A DNA stretch of 64,000 nt from Streptantibioticus silvisoli (GTDB taxonomy: Bacteria > Actinomycetota > Actinomycetes > Streptomycetales > Streptomycetaceae), in assembly GCF_027947535.2 (NCBI RefSeq), contig NZ_JAAGKO020000011.1, positions 1-64,000 of the forward strand, written 5' to 3'. This document shows positions 45,628 to 54,098 of this stretch, piece after piece. A program made the position numbers and the translations under genes. Within the stretch, counting starts at the first letter, position 1. Every line of letters starts with the position of its first letter. The notes under the pieces are model-generated. The model ran no database searches, was not told the origin of the DNA, and was given only the letters and a program-made list of their open reading frames with translations.

Positions 45628-46281
45628 TCAGGTCTTCGGCTGGCCTCCGGCGCGGAGCATCTCCCCGGCCAGGGCGATCTCCTCCGGCGGCAGCAGGCTG
45701 GGGGTGCCGACGGCTGCGGCGGCGAGCCAGACGCGGCACATCCACTCCAGCTGCGCGGAGTTGTCGTAGGCGGTGGCCAGCGTGTCGGCGTACACCACCG
45801 TGCCGTGGTTGCGCAGCAGGCAGCCGGTGCGGTCGCGCAGGGCGGTCAGGGCGGCCTCGGCGAGTTCGGGGCTGCCGTAGGTGGCGTAGGAGGCCACCCG
45901 GATGATGCCGCCGAGCGCCCCGCAGATGTAGTGCACCGGCGGGAGCTCCTCCACCAGGGTGGAGACGGCGGTGGCGTGCGGGGCGTGGGTGTGCACGATC
46001 GCGCGGGCGTCGGTGGCGCGGTAGACGGCCAGGTGCAGCGGCAGTTCGCTGGACGGGCGCAGCCGGCCGGCCCGGGTGACGCCGTCCAGGTCCACGGCGA
46101 GCAGGTCGTCCGGGCCCAGGTCCTCGTAGCGGACCGAGGAGGGGGTGATCACCACCAGGTCGCCGACCCGGGCGGAGACGTTGCCGGAGGTGCCGACCAC
46201 CAGGCCCTCGGCGGCGGTGCGCCGGGCGGTGGCCACTACCTCGGCCCAGGCGGCGCGCAGTTCGTTGTCATGTTCCGTCAC
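45628..46281 (-). CDS. Class II aldolase/adducin family protein
   Basis: This is a 217-residue zinc aldolase related to L-fuculose-phosphate and L-ribulose-phosphate enzymes. GTSGNVSAR (phosphate-binding) lies near 30-38, SSELPLHLAVY near 77, the zinc site HTHAPHATAVS near 95-105 and LLRNHGTV further on. The sugar substrate is not clear. GTG 46281 lies 7 nt after TAGGGT, an apparent leaderless promoter, so I prefer it to the GTG at 46290. Confidence 0.9.
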   Translation of the reverse strand: MTEHDNELRAAWAEVVATARRTAAEGLVVGTSGNVSARVGDLVVITPSSVRYEDLGPDDLLAVDLDGVTRAGRLRPSSELPLHLAVYRATDARAIVHTHAPHATAVSTLVEELPPVHYICGALGGIIRVASYATYGSPELAEAALTALRDRTGCLLRNHGTVVYADTLATAYDNSAQLEWMCRVWLAAAAVGTPSLLPPEEIALAGEMLRAGGQPKT

Positions 46282-46390
46282 TCGCGGCACCCTACGTTGC
46301 CCGGCCGACCGGGCGGGCAGTAACGTCCCGCTGCGCCCCCGCTCCTGCGGCGGGCCTCACAGGCGGTGACCACACGATGCGGGGACCCTC

Positions 46391-47779
46391 ATGACGACCG
46401 TCAACGGCGGCATCTCGTTCTGGTACTCCTCCACCGGCCTGCCCGCCCCCCGCGAACCGCTGCCGGGCGACACCGCGGCCGACGTGTGCGTGGTGGGCGG
46501 CGGCTACACCGGCCTGTGGACCGCGTACTACCTGAAGAAGGCGGTGCCGTTCCTGCGCATCGTCGTCCTGGAGCGGAAGTTCTGCGGCTACGGCGCCTCC
46601 GGACGCAACGGCGGCTGGCTGTACAACGGCATCGCCGGCCGGGACCGGTACGCCGCGCTGCACGGGCACGACGCGGCGGCCGGACTCCAGCGCGCGATGA
46701 ACGACAGCGTGGACGAGGTCGTCCGGGTGGCGCAGGAGGAGGGGATCGACGCCGACGTCCACCGGGGCGGTGTGCTGGAGGTCGCCCGCACCCCGGCGCA
46801 GCTGGCCCGCCTGAAGGCGTACCACGCGGCGGAGGTGGCCTTCGGCGAGACCGACCGGCTGCTGCTGGGCGCCGTCGAGACCGCGGAACGCGTCCGGGTG
46901 GCCGGCACGGTCGGCGGCAGCTGGACCCCGCACGGCGCCCGCATCCACCCGGCGAAGCTGGTGCAGGGGCTGGCGAAGGCGGTGGAGGCGCTCGGCGTCG
47001 TCATCCACGAGTCCACCCCGGTGACCGAGATCCGCCCCAAGCACGCGGTGACCCCCTACGGCACGGTCCGGGCGCCCTACGTGCTGCGCTGCACCGAGGG
47101 CTTCACGGCCGACCTGAAGGGGCAGCGGCGCGCCTGGCTGCCGATGAACTCCTCCATGATCGCCACCGAGCCGTTGCCGGCCGAGGTGTGGCGGACCATC
47201 GGCTGGGACGGCCGCGAGGCGCTGGGCGACATGGCGCACGCCTACGTGTACGCGCAGCGCACCGCCGACGACCGGATCGCGCTCGGCGGCCGCGGTGTGC
47301 CGTACCGGTTCGGGTCGCGCACCGACAGCGACGGGCGGACCCAGGACGCGACGATCGCCGCGCTGCGCGACGTCCTCGTGCGGTTCTTCCCGGCGACGGC
47401 CGGCGTGGCGATCGACCACGCCTGGTCCGGGGTGCTCGGCGTGCCGCGCGACTGGTGCGCGTCGGTGGAACTGGACCGGGCCACCGGCCTGGGCTGGGCC
47501 GGCGGCTACGTCGGCAGCGGCGTGACGACGGCGAATCTGGCCGCCCGCACCCTGCGCGACCTCGTCCAGCAGGACTCCGGCCAGAGCGGCCCGACCGAGC
47601 TGACGGCGCAGCCGTGGGTCGGTCACCGGGTACGCCGCTGGGAGCCGGAGCCGCTGCGCTGGCTGGGCGTGCACGGGCTCTACGCGGCCTACCGGTACGC
47701 GGACCGCCGGGAGGCGGAGGCACACCTGGCCGGGACGAGCGCGGTGGCCCGCGCGGCGGACCGGATCGCCGGCCGCTGA
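46391..47779 (+). CDS. FAD-dependent oxidoreductase (DAO family)
   Basis: The 462-residue flavoenzyme has the Rossmann motif VCVVGGGYTGLWTAYYL (residues ~32-48), the GYGASGRNGGWLYNG segment typical of gamma-glutamylputrescine oxidase-like DAO proteins, and the C-terminal GYVGSGVTTANLAARTL FAD-binding region. The substrate may be an amine or amino acid. ATG 46391 has GGGGA upstream. It is divergent from the aldolase gene. Confidence 0.92.
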   Translation: MTTVNGGISFWYSSTGLPAPREPLPGDTAADVCVVGGGYTGLWTAYYLKKAVPFLRIVVLERKFCGYGASGRNGGWLYNGIAGRDRYAALHGHDAAAGLQRAMNDSVDEVVRVAQEEGIDADVHRGGVLEVARTPAQLARLKAYHAAEVAFGETDRLLLGAVETAERVRVAGTVGGSWTPHGARIHPAKLVQGLAKAVEALGVVIHESTPVTEIRPKHAVTPYGTVRAPYVLRCTEGFTADLKGQRRAWLPMNSSMIATEPLPAEVWRTIGWDGREALGDMAHAYVYAQRTADDRIALGGRGVPYRFGSRTDSDGRTQDATIAALRDVLVRFFPATAGVAIDHAWSGVLGVPRDWCASVELDRATGLGWAGGYVGSGVTTANLAARTLRDLVQQDSGQSGPTELTAQPWVGHRVRRWEPEPLRWLGVHGLYAAYRYADRREAEAHLAGTSAVARAADRIAGR

Positions 47780-48113
47780 GGGGGCTCCCGCGGGGGCTCC
47801 CGCGGAGAGCAAGGGCCGGGGCTTCGGGTGCGGGGGCTCCGGAGAGGCGGTGCTCCGGAGAGGCGGTGCTCCGGGGGCGTGGGCTCCCCCGGAGAGGAGG
47901 GGCTCCGGAGGCGTGGGCCTCCCGACCGGTCCCCCCGCGGAGCGGTCCCCCGCGCGGGGCGATTCGTCCCGGCTTCCCCGGTCCCGAGCCGGAGAATCAT
48001 GTGGGCGGCGGGTATCCGCACGACCGGGGCGGACCGCGTTCACCTGGGGTTTTCCGTGGCGTTGACGGGACGTCGGACACCGCGCCGGGGACAACACCGC
48101 AAGGTCGTGCCCA
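47780..48113. repeat. Repeat-rich intergenic region before the phosphate transporter
   Basis: Directly after the oxidoreductase stop come GGGGGCTCCCGCG (twice), CTCCGGAGAGGCGGTG (twice) and related units to about 47960. A single GTTCACC half-site lies near 48038-48044. No gene was seen. Confidence 0.6.
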
Positions 48114-48146
48114 GTTCACCTCGCGTTCACCCGCGGTCCGTACGGT
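48114..48146 (+). promoter_or_regulatory. PHO box (PhoP-binding direct repeats)
   Basis: Three 11-bp direct repeat units, GTTCACCTCGC, GTTCACCCGCG and GTCCGTACGGT, start at 48114, 48125 and 48136. The first two contain the exact GTTCACC core of streptomycete PHO boxes at the right 11-nt period. They lie 42-74 bp before the transporter ATG, consistent with PhoP activation under phosphate limitation. Confidence 0.85.
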
Positions 48147-48187
48147 CACCCGCGTCTGCGACCGAATACTTAACGATTGTCGGGTGA

Positions 48188-49450
48188 ATGGAACACATCA
48201 CGCTGCTCATCGGAGTCGTGATCGCCACCGCGCTCGTATTCGACTTCACCAACGGCTTCCACGACACCGCCAACGCCATGGCGACCACCATCGCCACCAA
48301 GGCGATGGCGCCCAGAGTGGCCGTGGCGATGTCCGCGGTCCTCAACCTCGCCGGCGCCTTCCTGTCCATCGAGGTCGCCAAGACGATCTCCGGCGGGATC
48401 ATCGACGAGGGTTCCGGTATCCGTCCCCAGGTGATCTTCGCCGGGCTGATCGGCGCCATCGTGTGGAACCTGGTGACCTGGCTGGCCGGGCTGCCGTCCA
48501 GTTCGTCGCACGCCCTGTTCGGCGGGCTGATCGGCGCCACGCTGGCCGCCGTCGGCACGCACGGGGTGCACGGCGACGCCGTGGTCATGAAGGTCCTGAT
48601 CCCCGCGGTGGCCTCCCCGCTGGTCGCCGGGCTCGCCGCGGCCGCCGCGACCCGGCTGACGTACCGGGTCGGGCGCAACGCCGGCGAGCACACCGCCCGG
48701 CGCGGCTACCGCGCCGGCCAGATCGCCTCCGCCGCGCTGGTGTCGCTGGCGCACGGCACCAACGACGCGCAGAAGACCATGGGCGTCATCACCTTGACGC
48801 TGGTCACCGGCGGCGTGCTGGCGCCGGGTTCGACCCCGCCGGTGTGGGTGATCCTGTCCGCCGGCACCGCGATGGCGCTCGGCACGTACCTCGGCGGCTG
48901 GCGGATCATCCGCACGCTGGGCCGCGGGCTGACCGACGTGACGCCGCAGCAGGGGTTCGCCGCCCAGACCGCCGCGGCCACCGTGATCCTGGCCTCGTCG
49001 CACCTGGGCTTCGCGCTGTCCACCACCCACGTGTGCTCCGGCGCGGTGGTCGGCTCCGGCCTGGGCCGCAAGGGCGCGGTCGTGCGCTGGGGGCTGGCCG
49101 GGCGGATCGCGCTGTCGTGGCTGGTGACGCTGCCGGCCGCCGCGCTGGTGGCGGCCGGCGCCGCCCTGCTGGCCGACCGCGGCCCCTGGGGCGTCGTGGC
49201 CGACGGCCTGGTGGGCCTCGTCGTGTGCGCCGGCGCCTGGGCGCTGGCCCGCCGCCGCCGGGTGGACCACCGCAACGTCAACGCCGACGAGCCGGCCGGC
49301 GTCAGGGTCGCCCCGGTCGCCCTCCCCGTCGCCGTCCCGCTCACCGTGCCGGTCACCGCGGGCGCGGTCCGGACCGGGACGCTGGCGGCGACCATCGCGG
49401 CGCCGGCGACCGCCGCGCCGAAGCAGGCTGAGAAGGAGGCGGCGCTGTGA
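48188..49450 (+). CDS. pit: Inorganic phosphate transporter, PiT family
   Basis: PiT proteins co-transport metal-phosphate with protons. The 420-residue protein has the signature DFTNGFHDTANAMA at about 18-31 and its inverted-repeat partner SLAHGTNDAQKTMG at about 184-197, about ten transmembrane helices, and GLPSSSSHALFGG and ALSTTHVCSGAVVG re-entrant loops. The C-terminus is a Val/Pro/Ala-rich extension. It resembles S. coelicolor PitH2. It overlaps the next gene by 4 nt. Confidence 0.94.
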   Translation: MEHITLLIGVVIATALVFDFTNGFHDTANAMATTIATKAMAPRVAVAMSAVLNLAGAFLSIEVAKTISGGIIDEGSGIRPQVIFAGLIGAIVWNLVTWLAGLPSSSSHALFGGLIGATLAAVGTHGVHGDAVVMKVLIPAVASPLVAGLAAAAATRLTYRVGRNAGEHTARRGYRAGQIASAALVSLAHGTNDAQKTMGVITLTLVTGGVLAPGSTPPVWVILSAGTAMALGTYLGGWRIIRTLGRGLTDVTPQQGFAAQTAAATVILASSHLGFALSTTHVCSGAVVGSGLGRKGAVVRWGLAGRIALSWLVTLPAAALVAAGAALLADRGPWGVVADGLVGLVVCAGAWALARRRRVDHRNVNADEPAGVRVAPVALPVAVPLTVPVTAGAVRTGTLAATIAAPATAAPKQAEKEAAL

Positions 49451-49668
49451 GCGTCGACTGGGGTTCCCTGGCCACCGTGCTGGTGGTCGGCGTGGTCGTC
49501 ACGCTGGGGCTGGTGGGCCTGTTCACCCTCGGCATCGCCGGGCTGTCCCGGCAGGAGGCCGCGGTCGCCCGCGGCACGAGCGCCCCGGCCGCCCGGGTCG
49601 GCGGCTGGGCCTGCTTCGCGCTGGCCGCCGCGGCGGTCGGCTACGGGATCAGCCTGATCGCCGGCTGA
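49447..49668 (+). CDS. Small membrane protein coupled to the phosphate transporter
   Basis: This 73-residue protein has two transmembrane helices (about 7-31 and 53-72). The GTG start overlaps the transporter stop (GTGA), so the two are co-translated, which suggests an accessory subunit of the transporter. No family was recognised. Confidence 0.85.
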   Translation: MSVDWGSLATVLVVGVVVTLGLVGLFTLGIAGLSRQEAAVARGTSAPAARVGGWACFALAAAAVGYGISLIAG

Positions 49669-50571
49669 CCCGCCCGCGTCCACCGTCCGCACCGGTGACG
49701 GCCGCGTCGCTCCGCAGGCGTTCACCCCGCCCGCACCCGTACCCGCCGGCCGCCTCCGTGCGCGTCCACCGTTCGCCCTCACGACCGCCGTCCCGCCTCC
49801 GCCCGGGGACGGCGGTCGACGGCGTTCCGCGAGGCCGGTACGGGGGCCCGCGCGGGGGCGGCGACGGGGCCGGGGACCCCGCGCGACGACGGCGCGAGCA
49901 GCGGATGAGACCCTTGACCGGCCCGAACAGCGACAGGACGGGCCGCAGTTGAACCGTACGGGGGAATCATGACGCCGACGCGCGCCCGCGGCGAGCCGCC
50001 CGCGGCCGGCCCACGCACCGCCGGGAACCGGCCGCGTACCGCCGCGCACCGACGGCCCACCGCGCAGGGCCGGCCGCCTACCGCCGCAGCCGGCCGGCGC
50101 ACCGCCCCGGGACACTCGCGCACCGCACCGGGCGACCCCTCGCGCACCGCCCCGGCAGGCTCTCGCACCGCCGGGGGGCGCTCGGGCGCCGTGGATCCCG
50201 CATGCGCCGCGCCGCCGTCCTCGCGGGCCGCCGCCGGACCCCCGGGCACCGCCGCGGAGCCCGCCCGCGACACCGTGATCCGAACGGTCCGCGGCCTTGC
50301 GCGGTGGTCCGGCGGGCGGCGGTCCGGCCGGATCTGAACCGGTCGCGCGCGGCCGGAAGTCGTCACGAACACGCCCTGAAAGCAAGCCCGTTGGGTTGCC
50401 ATGGGCGAGTACCGTTCCCCCGGCGCACAGGTCAGCGACAGGCATGACCAGGCGCGCGCACCCTGCCTGTCGGCTCGGGGGCCGGGCTCAGTACCGTCAG
50501 GCGTACCGCCCCCACCGCCCCGCCGAGCCGCCCGCCCCGCAAGCACCACCCGCACCGAGGAGATCCCCCAA
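49669..50571. repeat. 900-bp repeat-rich gap before the CbiX-like gene
   Basis: The region contains tandem 21-24-bp units beginning CGCACCGC (50097-50186). No cobalamin riboswitch signature was found on either strand. One doubtful ORF (49969-50337) is listed separately. The stretch 50338-50571 has nothing I can name. Confidence 0.5.
49969..50337 (+). CDS. Doubtful repetitive Arg/Pro/Thr-rich ORF
   Basis: The 122-residue ORF has a good GGGGGA 3 nt before its ATG, but the translation is low-complexity (RTAxGRPRTA repeats) and has almost no hydrophobic residues. It may be a product of the tandem DNA repeat rather than a gene. Listed at low confidence because of the ribosome-binding site. Confidence 0.2.
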   Translation: MTPTRARGEPPAAGPRTAGNRPRTAAHRRPTAQGRPPTAAAGRRTAPGHSRTAPGDPSRTAPAGSRTAGGRSGAVDPACAAPPSSRAAAGPPGTAAEPARDTVIRTVRGLARWSGGRRSGRI

Positions 50572-51522
50572 GTGACCCCGCCGCCAGCCCTTCTCGTCGT
50601 CGGCCACGGCACGTGCGACGAGGCCGGAGCCGCGACTCTGCGGTCCTTCGTCCAGATGCTCGGTGAACGCAATCCGGGGCTGCCGGTGGGCGGTGGCTTC
50701 ACCGAAGAGAACTCGTCTTCCGCCGCCGGTTCCGCCCCCGGCGGTCTCTCCGGTGCCGGGCCCGGCCGTTTTCCCGGCCATGACATCCCCGCCCGGTTGC
50801 CCGGCGCCCTGCCCGGTCAGCAGCCCGACCACCTCGCCGGCCACCTCCCCGGCTCCCTCTCGGGCGCCGTGGCGGAGCTGGTGGTGCGGCGCGCGGCGCG
50901 GGAGTTCGCGGTCATACCGCTGACCCTCGGCCGGGCCGACCAGGCCGACGCCGAGATCCAGCGGGCGCTGGAACGCGAGGAGCAGCGGTACGACGGCATC
51001 GGGTACGCCTACTGGCGCGGGCCGCTCGGACCGCACCCGGCGCTGCTGAGCGCGCTGGAACGGCGGCTGGACGAGGCGCTGGGCAACGCGCACCGCACCC
51101 CGTCGGACCGGGCGGCCACCACCGTGCTGCTGGTCGGCCGCGGTTCCATCGACCCGGAGGCCAACGCGGAGCTGTACCGCACCGCCCGGCTGCTGTGGGA
51201 GGGCCGCGGCTACGCCAGCGTGGAGGTCGCCTTCGTCTCGCAGGCGGCGCCCGACGTGCCGTCCGGCCTCGACCGCTGCGCCCGGCTCACGTCCGGGGTG
51301 CCGGGGCGGATCACCCGGGTGGTCGTGCTGCCGTACTTCCTGTTCGACGGTCACCTGCCGGATCGGGCCCGCCAGCAGGCGGAGGGCTGGGCGGAGGCCA
51401 ACTCCACCGTCGACGTGCGGTTCGCCGGCGTCATCGGGGCCGCCGAGGAACTGGCCGACCTGGTGCTGGAACGCTACGGCGCGCTGCCCGGCGCCCGGCA
51501 GGACGCACCGGCCCACGCCTGA
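50572..51522 (+). CDS. Sirohydrochlorin chelatase-like (CbiX/SirB) protein
   Basis: CbiX/SirB enzymes insert Co or Fe into sirohydrochlorin in cobalamin or siroheme synthesis. The 316-residue protein has LLVVGHGTCDE (metal-ligand His near residue 9) and a second half with TVLLVGRGSIDPEAN, and a VVVLPYFLFDGHL segment with the conserved His. A Gly/Pro-rich insertion of about 45 residues (43-92, SSAAGSAPGG... HLPGSLSG) interrupts the N-terminal domain. GTG 50572 has GAGGAG upstream. Confidence 0.88.
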   Translation: MTPPPALLVVGHGTCDEAGAATLRSFVQMLGERNPGLPVGGGFTEENSSSAAGSAPGGLSGAGPGRFPGHDIPARLPGALPGQQPDHLAGHLPGSLSGAVAELVVRRAAREFAVIPLTLGRADQADAEIQRALEREEQRYDGIGYAYWRGPLGPHPALLSALERRLDEALGNAHRTPSDRAATTVLLVGRGSIDPEANAELYRTARLLWEGRGYASVEVAFVSQAAPDVPSGLDRCARLTSGVPGRITRVVVLPYFLFDGHLPDRARQQAEGWAEANSTVDVRFAGVIGAAEELADLVLERYGALPGARQDAPAHA

Positions 51523-51527
51523 CCGGT

Positions 51528-51573
51528 ACCGGCCGGGCGGGGACGGTGACCTGTGCGCCCCGCCCCGGCCGGT
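51528..51573. terminator. Bidirectional terminator hairpin
   Basis: A 15-bp stem with a one-base bulge (51528-51542 with 51558-51573) lies between the convergent CbiX-like and LAETG genes. Confidence 0.75.
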
Positions 51574-51574
51574 G

Positions 51575-52723
51575 TCAGTCCCGCGGGCCGGCGCGGCGGC
51601 GCCGGGCGACGAGGAGGACGGTGCCGCCCGCGATCAGCAGGGCCACCGCACCGGCGACCAGCAGCGGCGTCGCCGGACCCGCGCCGGTCTCCGCCAGGTC
51701 CCGCCCGGTCGTGGTGGCCGAGACCGGCCGCACCGAGGAACCGGACGAGCCGGCGGAACCGGCACCGGACGCCGCCCCCGTACGGCCCGAACCGCCGGAA
51801 GCGCCCGCGCCGGAGGAACCGTCCCCGCCGGAGGCACCCGCACCGCCCGACGCTCCGCCGGAGCCCGAACCACCGCCGCCGGAGCCGCCGCCGGCCCCAC
51901 CACCACCGCCGGAGCCGCCACTCCCGGTGCCCCCGCTGCCGGAACCCCCGGAGGCACCCCCGCTGCCGGAACCTCCGGAGGAACCCCCGCCGTGACCGCC
52001 GGGCGTCGTGCAGGAGGCCGCGGCCAGCGAGATGTCGCCCTTGACGGTGGCGACGCCGAGGCCGAGCGGGTCGACCGCCACGGTGAGGTGGAGCGCGGTG
52101 GCGGCCGCGGTCGTCGAGGTGGTCGCGGTCCGCGACAGCGTCAGGCGCACCTCGCCGGCGCCGGGCACCCGCACGTCGGTGCCGCCGGCGGTCAGGGTGA
52201 CCGGGCGGCCCAGCACGCCGACGGTGCCGAGGACCTCGGACGTCGCGGTCGGGCGCCGGCCGGCGTCGCAGGTCGCCCGTGAGGTGGCCGTCCGCACCGT
52301 CAGCAGCGGGCCGGGCAGGCCGGGCAGCGTGACCCGGGCGTCGACCAGGTCGGCGTAGCCCTGCGCCCGGTGGCCGTCGGCGGTGGCTCGGGCGGTGGCC
52401 ACGTCGGCGCTCAATACGCCGAACGGGTGACCGCCGTCGATTCCGTCCAGCCGGGCGGACAGCGCGGTCCCGCGGGCGTCACCGGGCGCGTGGATGTCGT
52501 CGAGCGTCACGTCGAGCGGGACGCCGACCGTCCGCCGCAGCAGCGTCACGTCGAGTCCGGCGCGCAGCACGGCGGCGCCGGCCGTGCCGGGGTGCGTCGC
52601 GCCGGGACCGGCGGTGGCGGCCAGCGCGTTCGGCGCCGGAGCGAGGGCCACGGCGGCGAGGGCGGCGGCCGCCGCGACGGCCGCGGAACGGCGTGCGGGC
52701 TTACTGAGGACAGGTCTGTGCAC
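51575..52723 (-). CDS. SCO1860-family LAETG-anchored surface protein
   Basis: This secreted, sortase-anchored protein of about 382 residues begins with a signal peptide (about 1-36, ending PNALA). A beta-rich folded domain with two cysteines (ATCDAG, AASCTT) runs to about 235. A Gly/Ser-rich linker of about 100 residues leads to the LAETG sorting signal, a C-terminal transmembrane helix and an RRRR tail, as recognised by class E sortases. It matches the family named after SCO1860. Start is uncertain: GTG 52723 (GTGGGGG 8 nt upstream) or ATG 52747. Confidence 0.9.
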   Translation of the reverse strand: MHRPVLSKPARRSAAVAAAAALAAVALAPAPNALAATAGPGATHPGTAGAAVLRAGLDVTLLRRTVGVPLDVTLDDIHAPGDARGTALSARLDGIDGGHPFGVLSADVATARATADGHRAQGYADLVDARVTLPGLPGPLLTVRTATSRATCDAGRRPTATSEVLGTVGVLGRPVTLTAGGTDVRVPGAGEVRLTLSRTATTSTTAAATALHLTVAVDPLGLGVATVKGDISLAAASCTTPGGHGGGSSGGSGSGGASGGSGSGGTGSGGSGGGGGAGGGSGGGGSGSGGASGGAGASGGDGSSGAGASGGSGRTGAASGAGSAGSSGSSVRPVSATTTGRDLAETGAGPATPLLVAGAVALLIAGGTVLLVARRRRAGPRD

Positions 52724-52994
52724 GGGTGGAACCCCCACGAAAGGCATGCGCCACCGGCGTCGCCGCAAGGGACAGCCCGGCCGCCGGTGACCTGGACCCG
52801 GCCATATTTACGCACCGTGCGTCAACGGTCAGCGACAGTGAGCCACTCCACCCGAATGGGTGGTTTCCGGGTGAACGTTCGACTCTCGCGCCATAACGAC
52901 TCCACCGCATCACCTGATACCACCCGCACCGCGACCCGCTCCCCCCGGCGATCCGCACGCCCCCTCGACGTCGGGCGACGCATTCCGTCATGCG

Positions 52995-53036
52995 TCAACC
53001 AAGGGTTGACCCGAGTCAATCGACAACCTAAGGTTG
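52995..53036 (+). promoter_or_regulatory. Promoter of the Clp-N regulator overlapped by two palindromic operators
   Basis: TTGACC (53006-53011) and TAAGGT (53029-53034) are 17 bp apart, and the ATG follows 6 nt after the -10. TCAACC-AAG-GGTTGA (52995-53009) overlaps the -35; CAACC-TAA-GGTTG (53024-53036) covers the -10. Both are perfect inverted repeats of the same half-site CAACC. Confidence 0.75.
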
Positions 53037-53040
53037 ACGC

Positions 53041-53790
53041 ATGACGAAGCAGCCCGTGCGGCTCGACGACCTGATCGAGCACGTTCTCAACCAGCACCCG
53101 GACGGTGACGCGCTCCAGCACCTGTCCGACGCGGTCACGACCTCCAGCCACCTCGGCGAGGTCTCCGACCACCTGATCGGCCACTTCGTGGACCAGGCGC
53201 GCCGGGCGGGCGCGTCGTGGACCGAGATCGGCCAGTACATGGGGGTGACCAAGCAGGCCGTGCAGAAGCGGTTCGTCCCCAAGGAGAGCGAGGCGGACGA
53301 GCTGGACTCCCCGCAGTCGGGGCTGTTCACCCGCTTCACCCAGCGGGCGCGCGACGTGGTCGAACACGCCCGCGCCGCGGCCGAGCGGCACGGCAGCGGC
53401 CACGTGGAGACCGCCCACCTGGTCCTCGGCCTGCTCGCCGTGCCGGAGGGCATCGCGGCGCAGGCCATGGTGGCCCTCGGCCCGGACGCGGCCACCATCG
53501 GGATGACCGTAACGGCCGCCCTCGATCCGCCGGCGGACAAGGCCCCGCGCCGCATCCGGTTCAGCCGCGGCTCGAAGAAGACGCTGCAACTGGCCCTGCG
53601 CGAGGCGCTGCACCTGGGCCACAACTACATCGGCACCGAACACATCCTGCTCGGCCTGCTGCGCGACGAGCAGGACCCCGCCGCCGAACTCCTCACCGGC
53701 CTCGGCATCGGCCACGAGGCCACCGAGACCTGGACCAAGGCCGCCCTCGCCGGCTACAAGCTCCGCAACGGCGGCGGCAGCAAGGACTGA
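53041..53790 (+). CDS. Clp N-domain / helix-turn-helix protein
   Basis: The 249-residue protein joins a winged-helix or HTH N-terminal part (about 15-80, GASWTEIGQYMGVTKQAVQKRF with a recognisable HTH) to a double Clp N-terminal domain (about 95-240, ARAAAERHGSGHVETAHLVLGLLAVPEG and AREALHLGHNYIGTEHILLGLLRDEQ), the substrate-recognition module of ClpC/ClpA. No ATPase domain is present. It could be a regulator controlled by Clp or by a stress protein. The paired palindromes on its promoter suggest autoregulation. Confidence 0.88.
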   Translation: MTKQPVRLDDLIEHVLNQHPDGDALQHLSDAVTTSSHLGEVSDHLIGHFVDQARRAGASWTEIGQYMGVTKQAVQKRFVPKESEADELDSPQSGLFTRFTQRARDVVEHARAAAERHGSGHVETAHLVLGLLAVPEGIAAQAMVALGPDAATIGMTVTAALDPPADKAPRRIRFSRGSKKTLQLALREALHLGHNYIGTEHILLGLLRDEQDPAAELLTGLGIGHEATETWTKAALAGYKLRNGGGSKD

Positions 53791-53977
53791 CGCGGGAAGC
53801 GCGCGCCGGGCGCCGCCGCCTGCGACGCGGGTCGCGGCTCCTGACGCCGGACGCCGCGACACCCGACGCGCGAGGAGGCGGCACCGGGGGCGGGGTGCAC
53901 CCGGCGCGGAGGCGGCACCGGGGGCGGAGACAGCACCGGGGGCGGCACGTGCAGCTCACCCACCGGGCCGTGCACTA
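53791..53977. repeat. GC-rich region with CACCGGGGGCGG repeats and a 20-bp direct repeat
   Basis: Tandem GGCGGCACCGGGGGCGG-type units run from about 53875 to 53945. The perfect 20-mer GCGGGGTGCACCCGGCGCGG at 53890-53909 recurs at 54099-54118, flanking the CRISPR-like repeats. Confidence 0.8.
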
Positions 53978-54067
53978 GTGGTCCCCGCGCCCGCGCGGGT
54001 GGTCCCGGCTACACCTCCGCCGCGATCGGCCGCGAGCTGTGGTCCCCGCACCCGCGGGGGTGGTCCC
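53978..54067. CRISPR. Two-repeat type I-E CRISPR remnant, no cas genes in the window
   Basis: Two 29-nt repeats (53978-54006 and 54039-54067) start GTGGTCCCCG and end GGTGGTCCC, with two mismatches between them. They enclose one 32-nt spacer (54007-54038). Repeat length, spacer length and the palindromic GTCCCCGC...GGGGGTGG form match streptomycete type I-E arrays. A second 32-nt interval (54068-54099) would end where the flanking 20-bp direct repeat begins. The array direction is unknown. Confidence 0.75.
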
Positions 54068-54098
54068 CGCTCATGGGGTTCCTACAACCGCACCGGCG

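Noticed and set aside
49969-50337. Arg/Pro/Thr-rich ORF with a good SD
   Set aside because: Listed at low confidence only, because the sequence is a tandem DNA repeat with no hydrophobic core.
50338-50571. Possible cobalamin riboswitch before the CbiX-like gene
   Set aside because: I looked for the B12-box motif and the conserved stems on both strands and found none.
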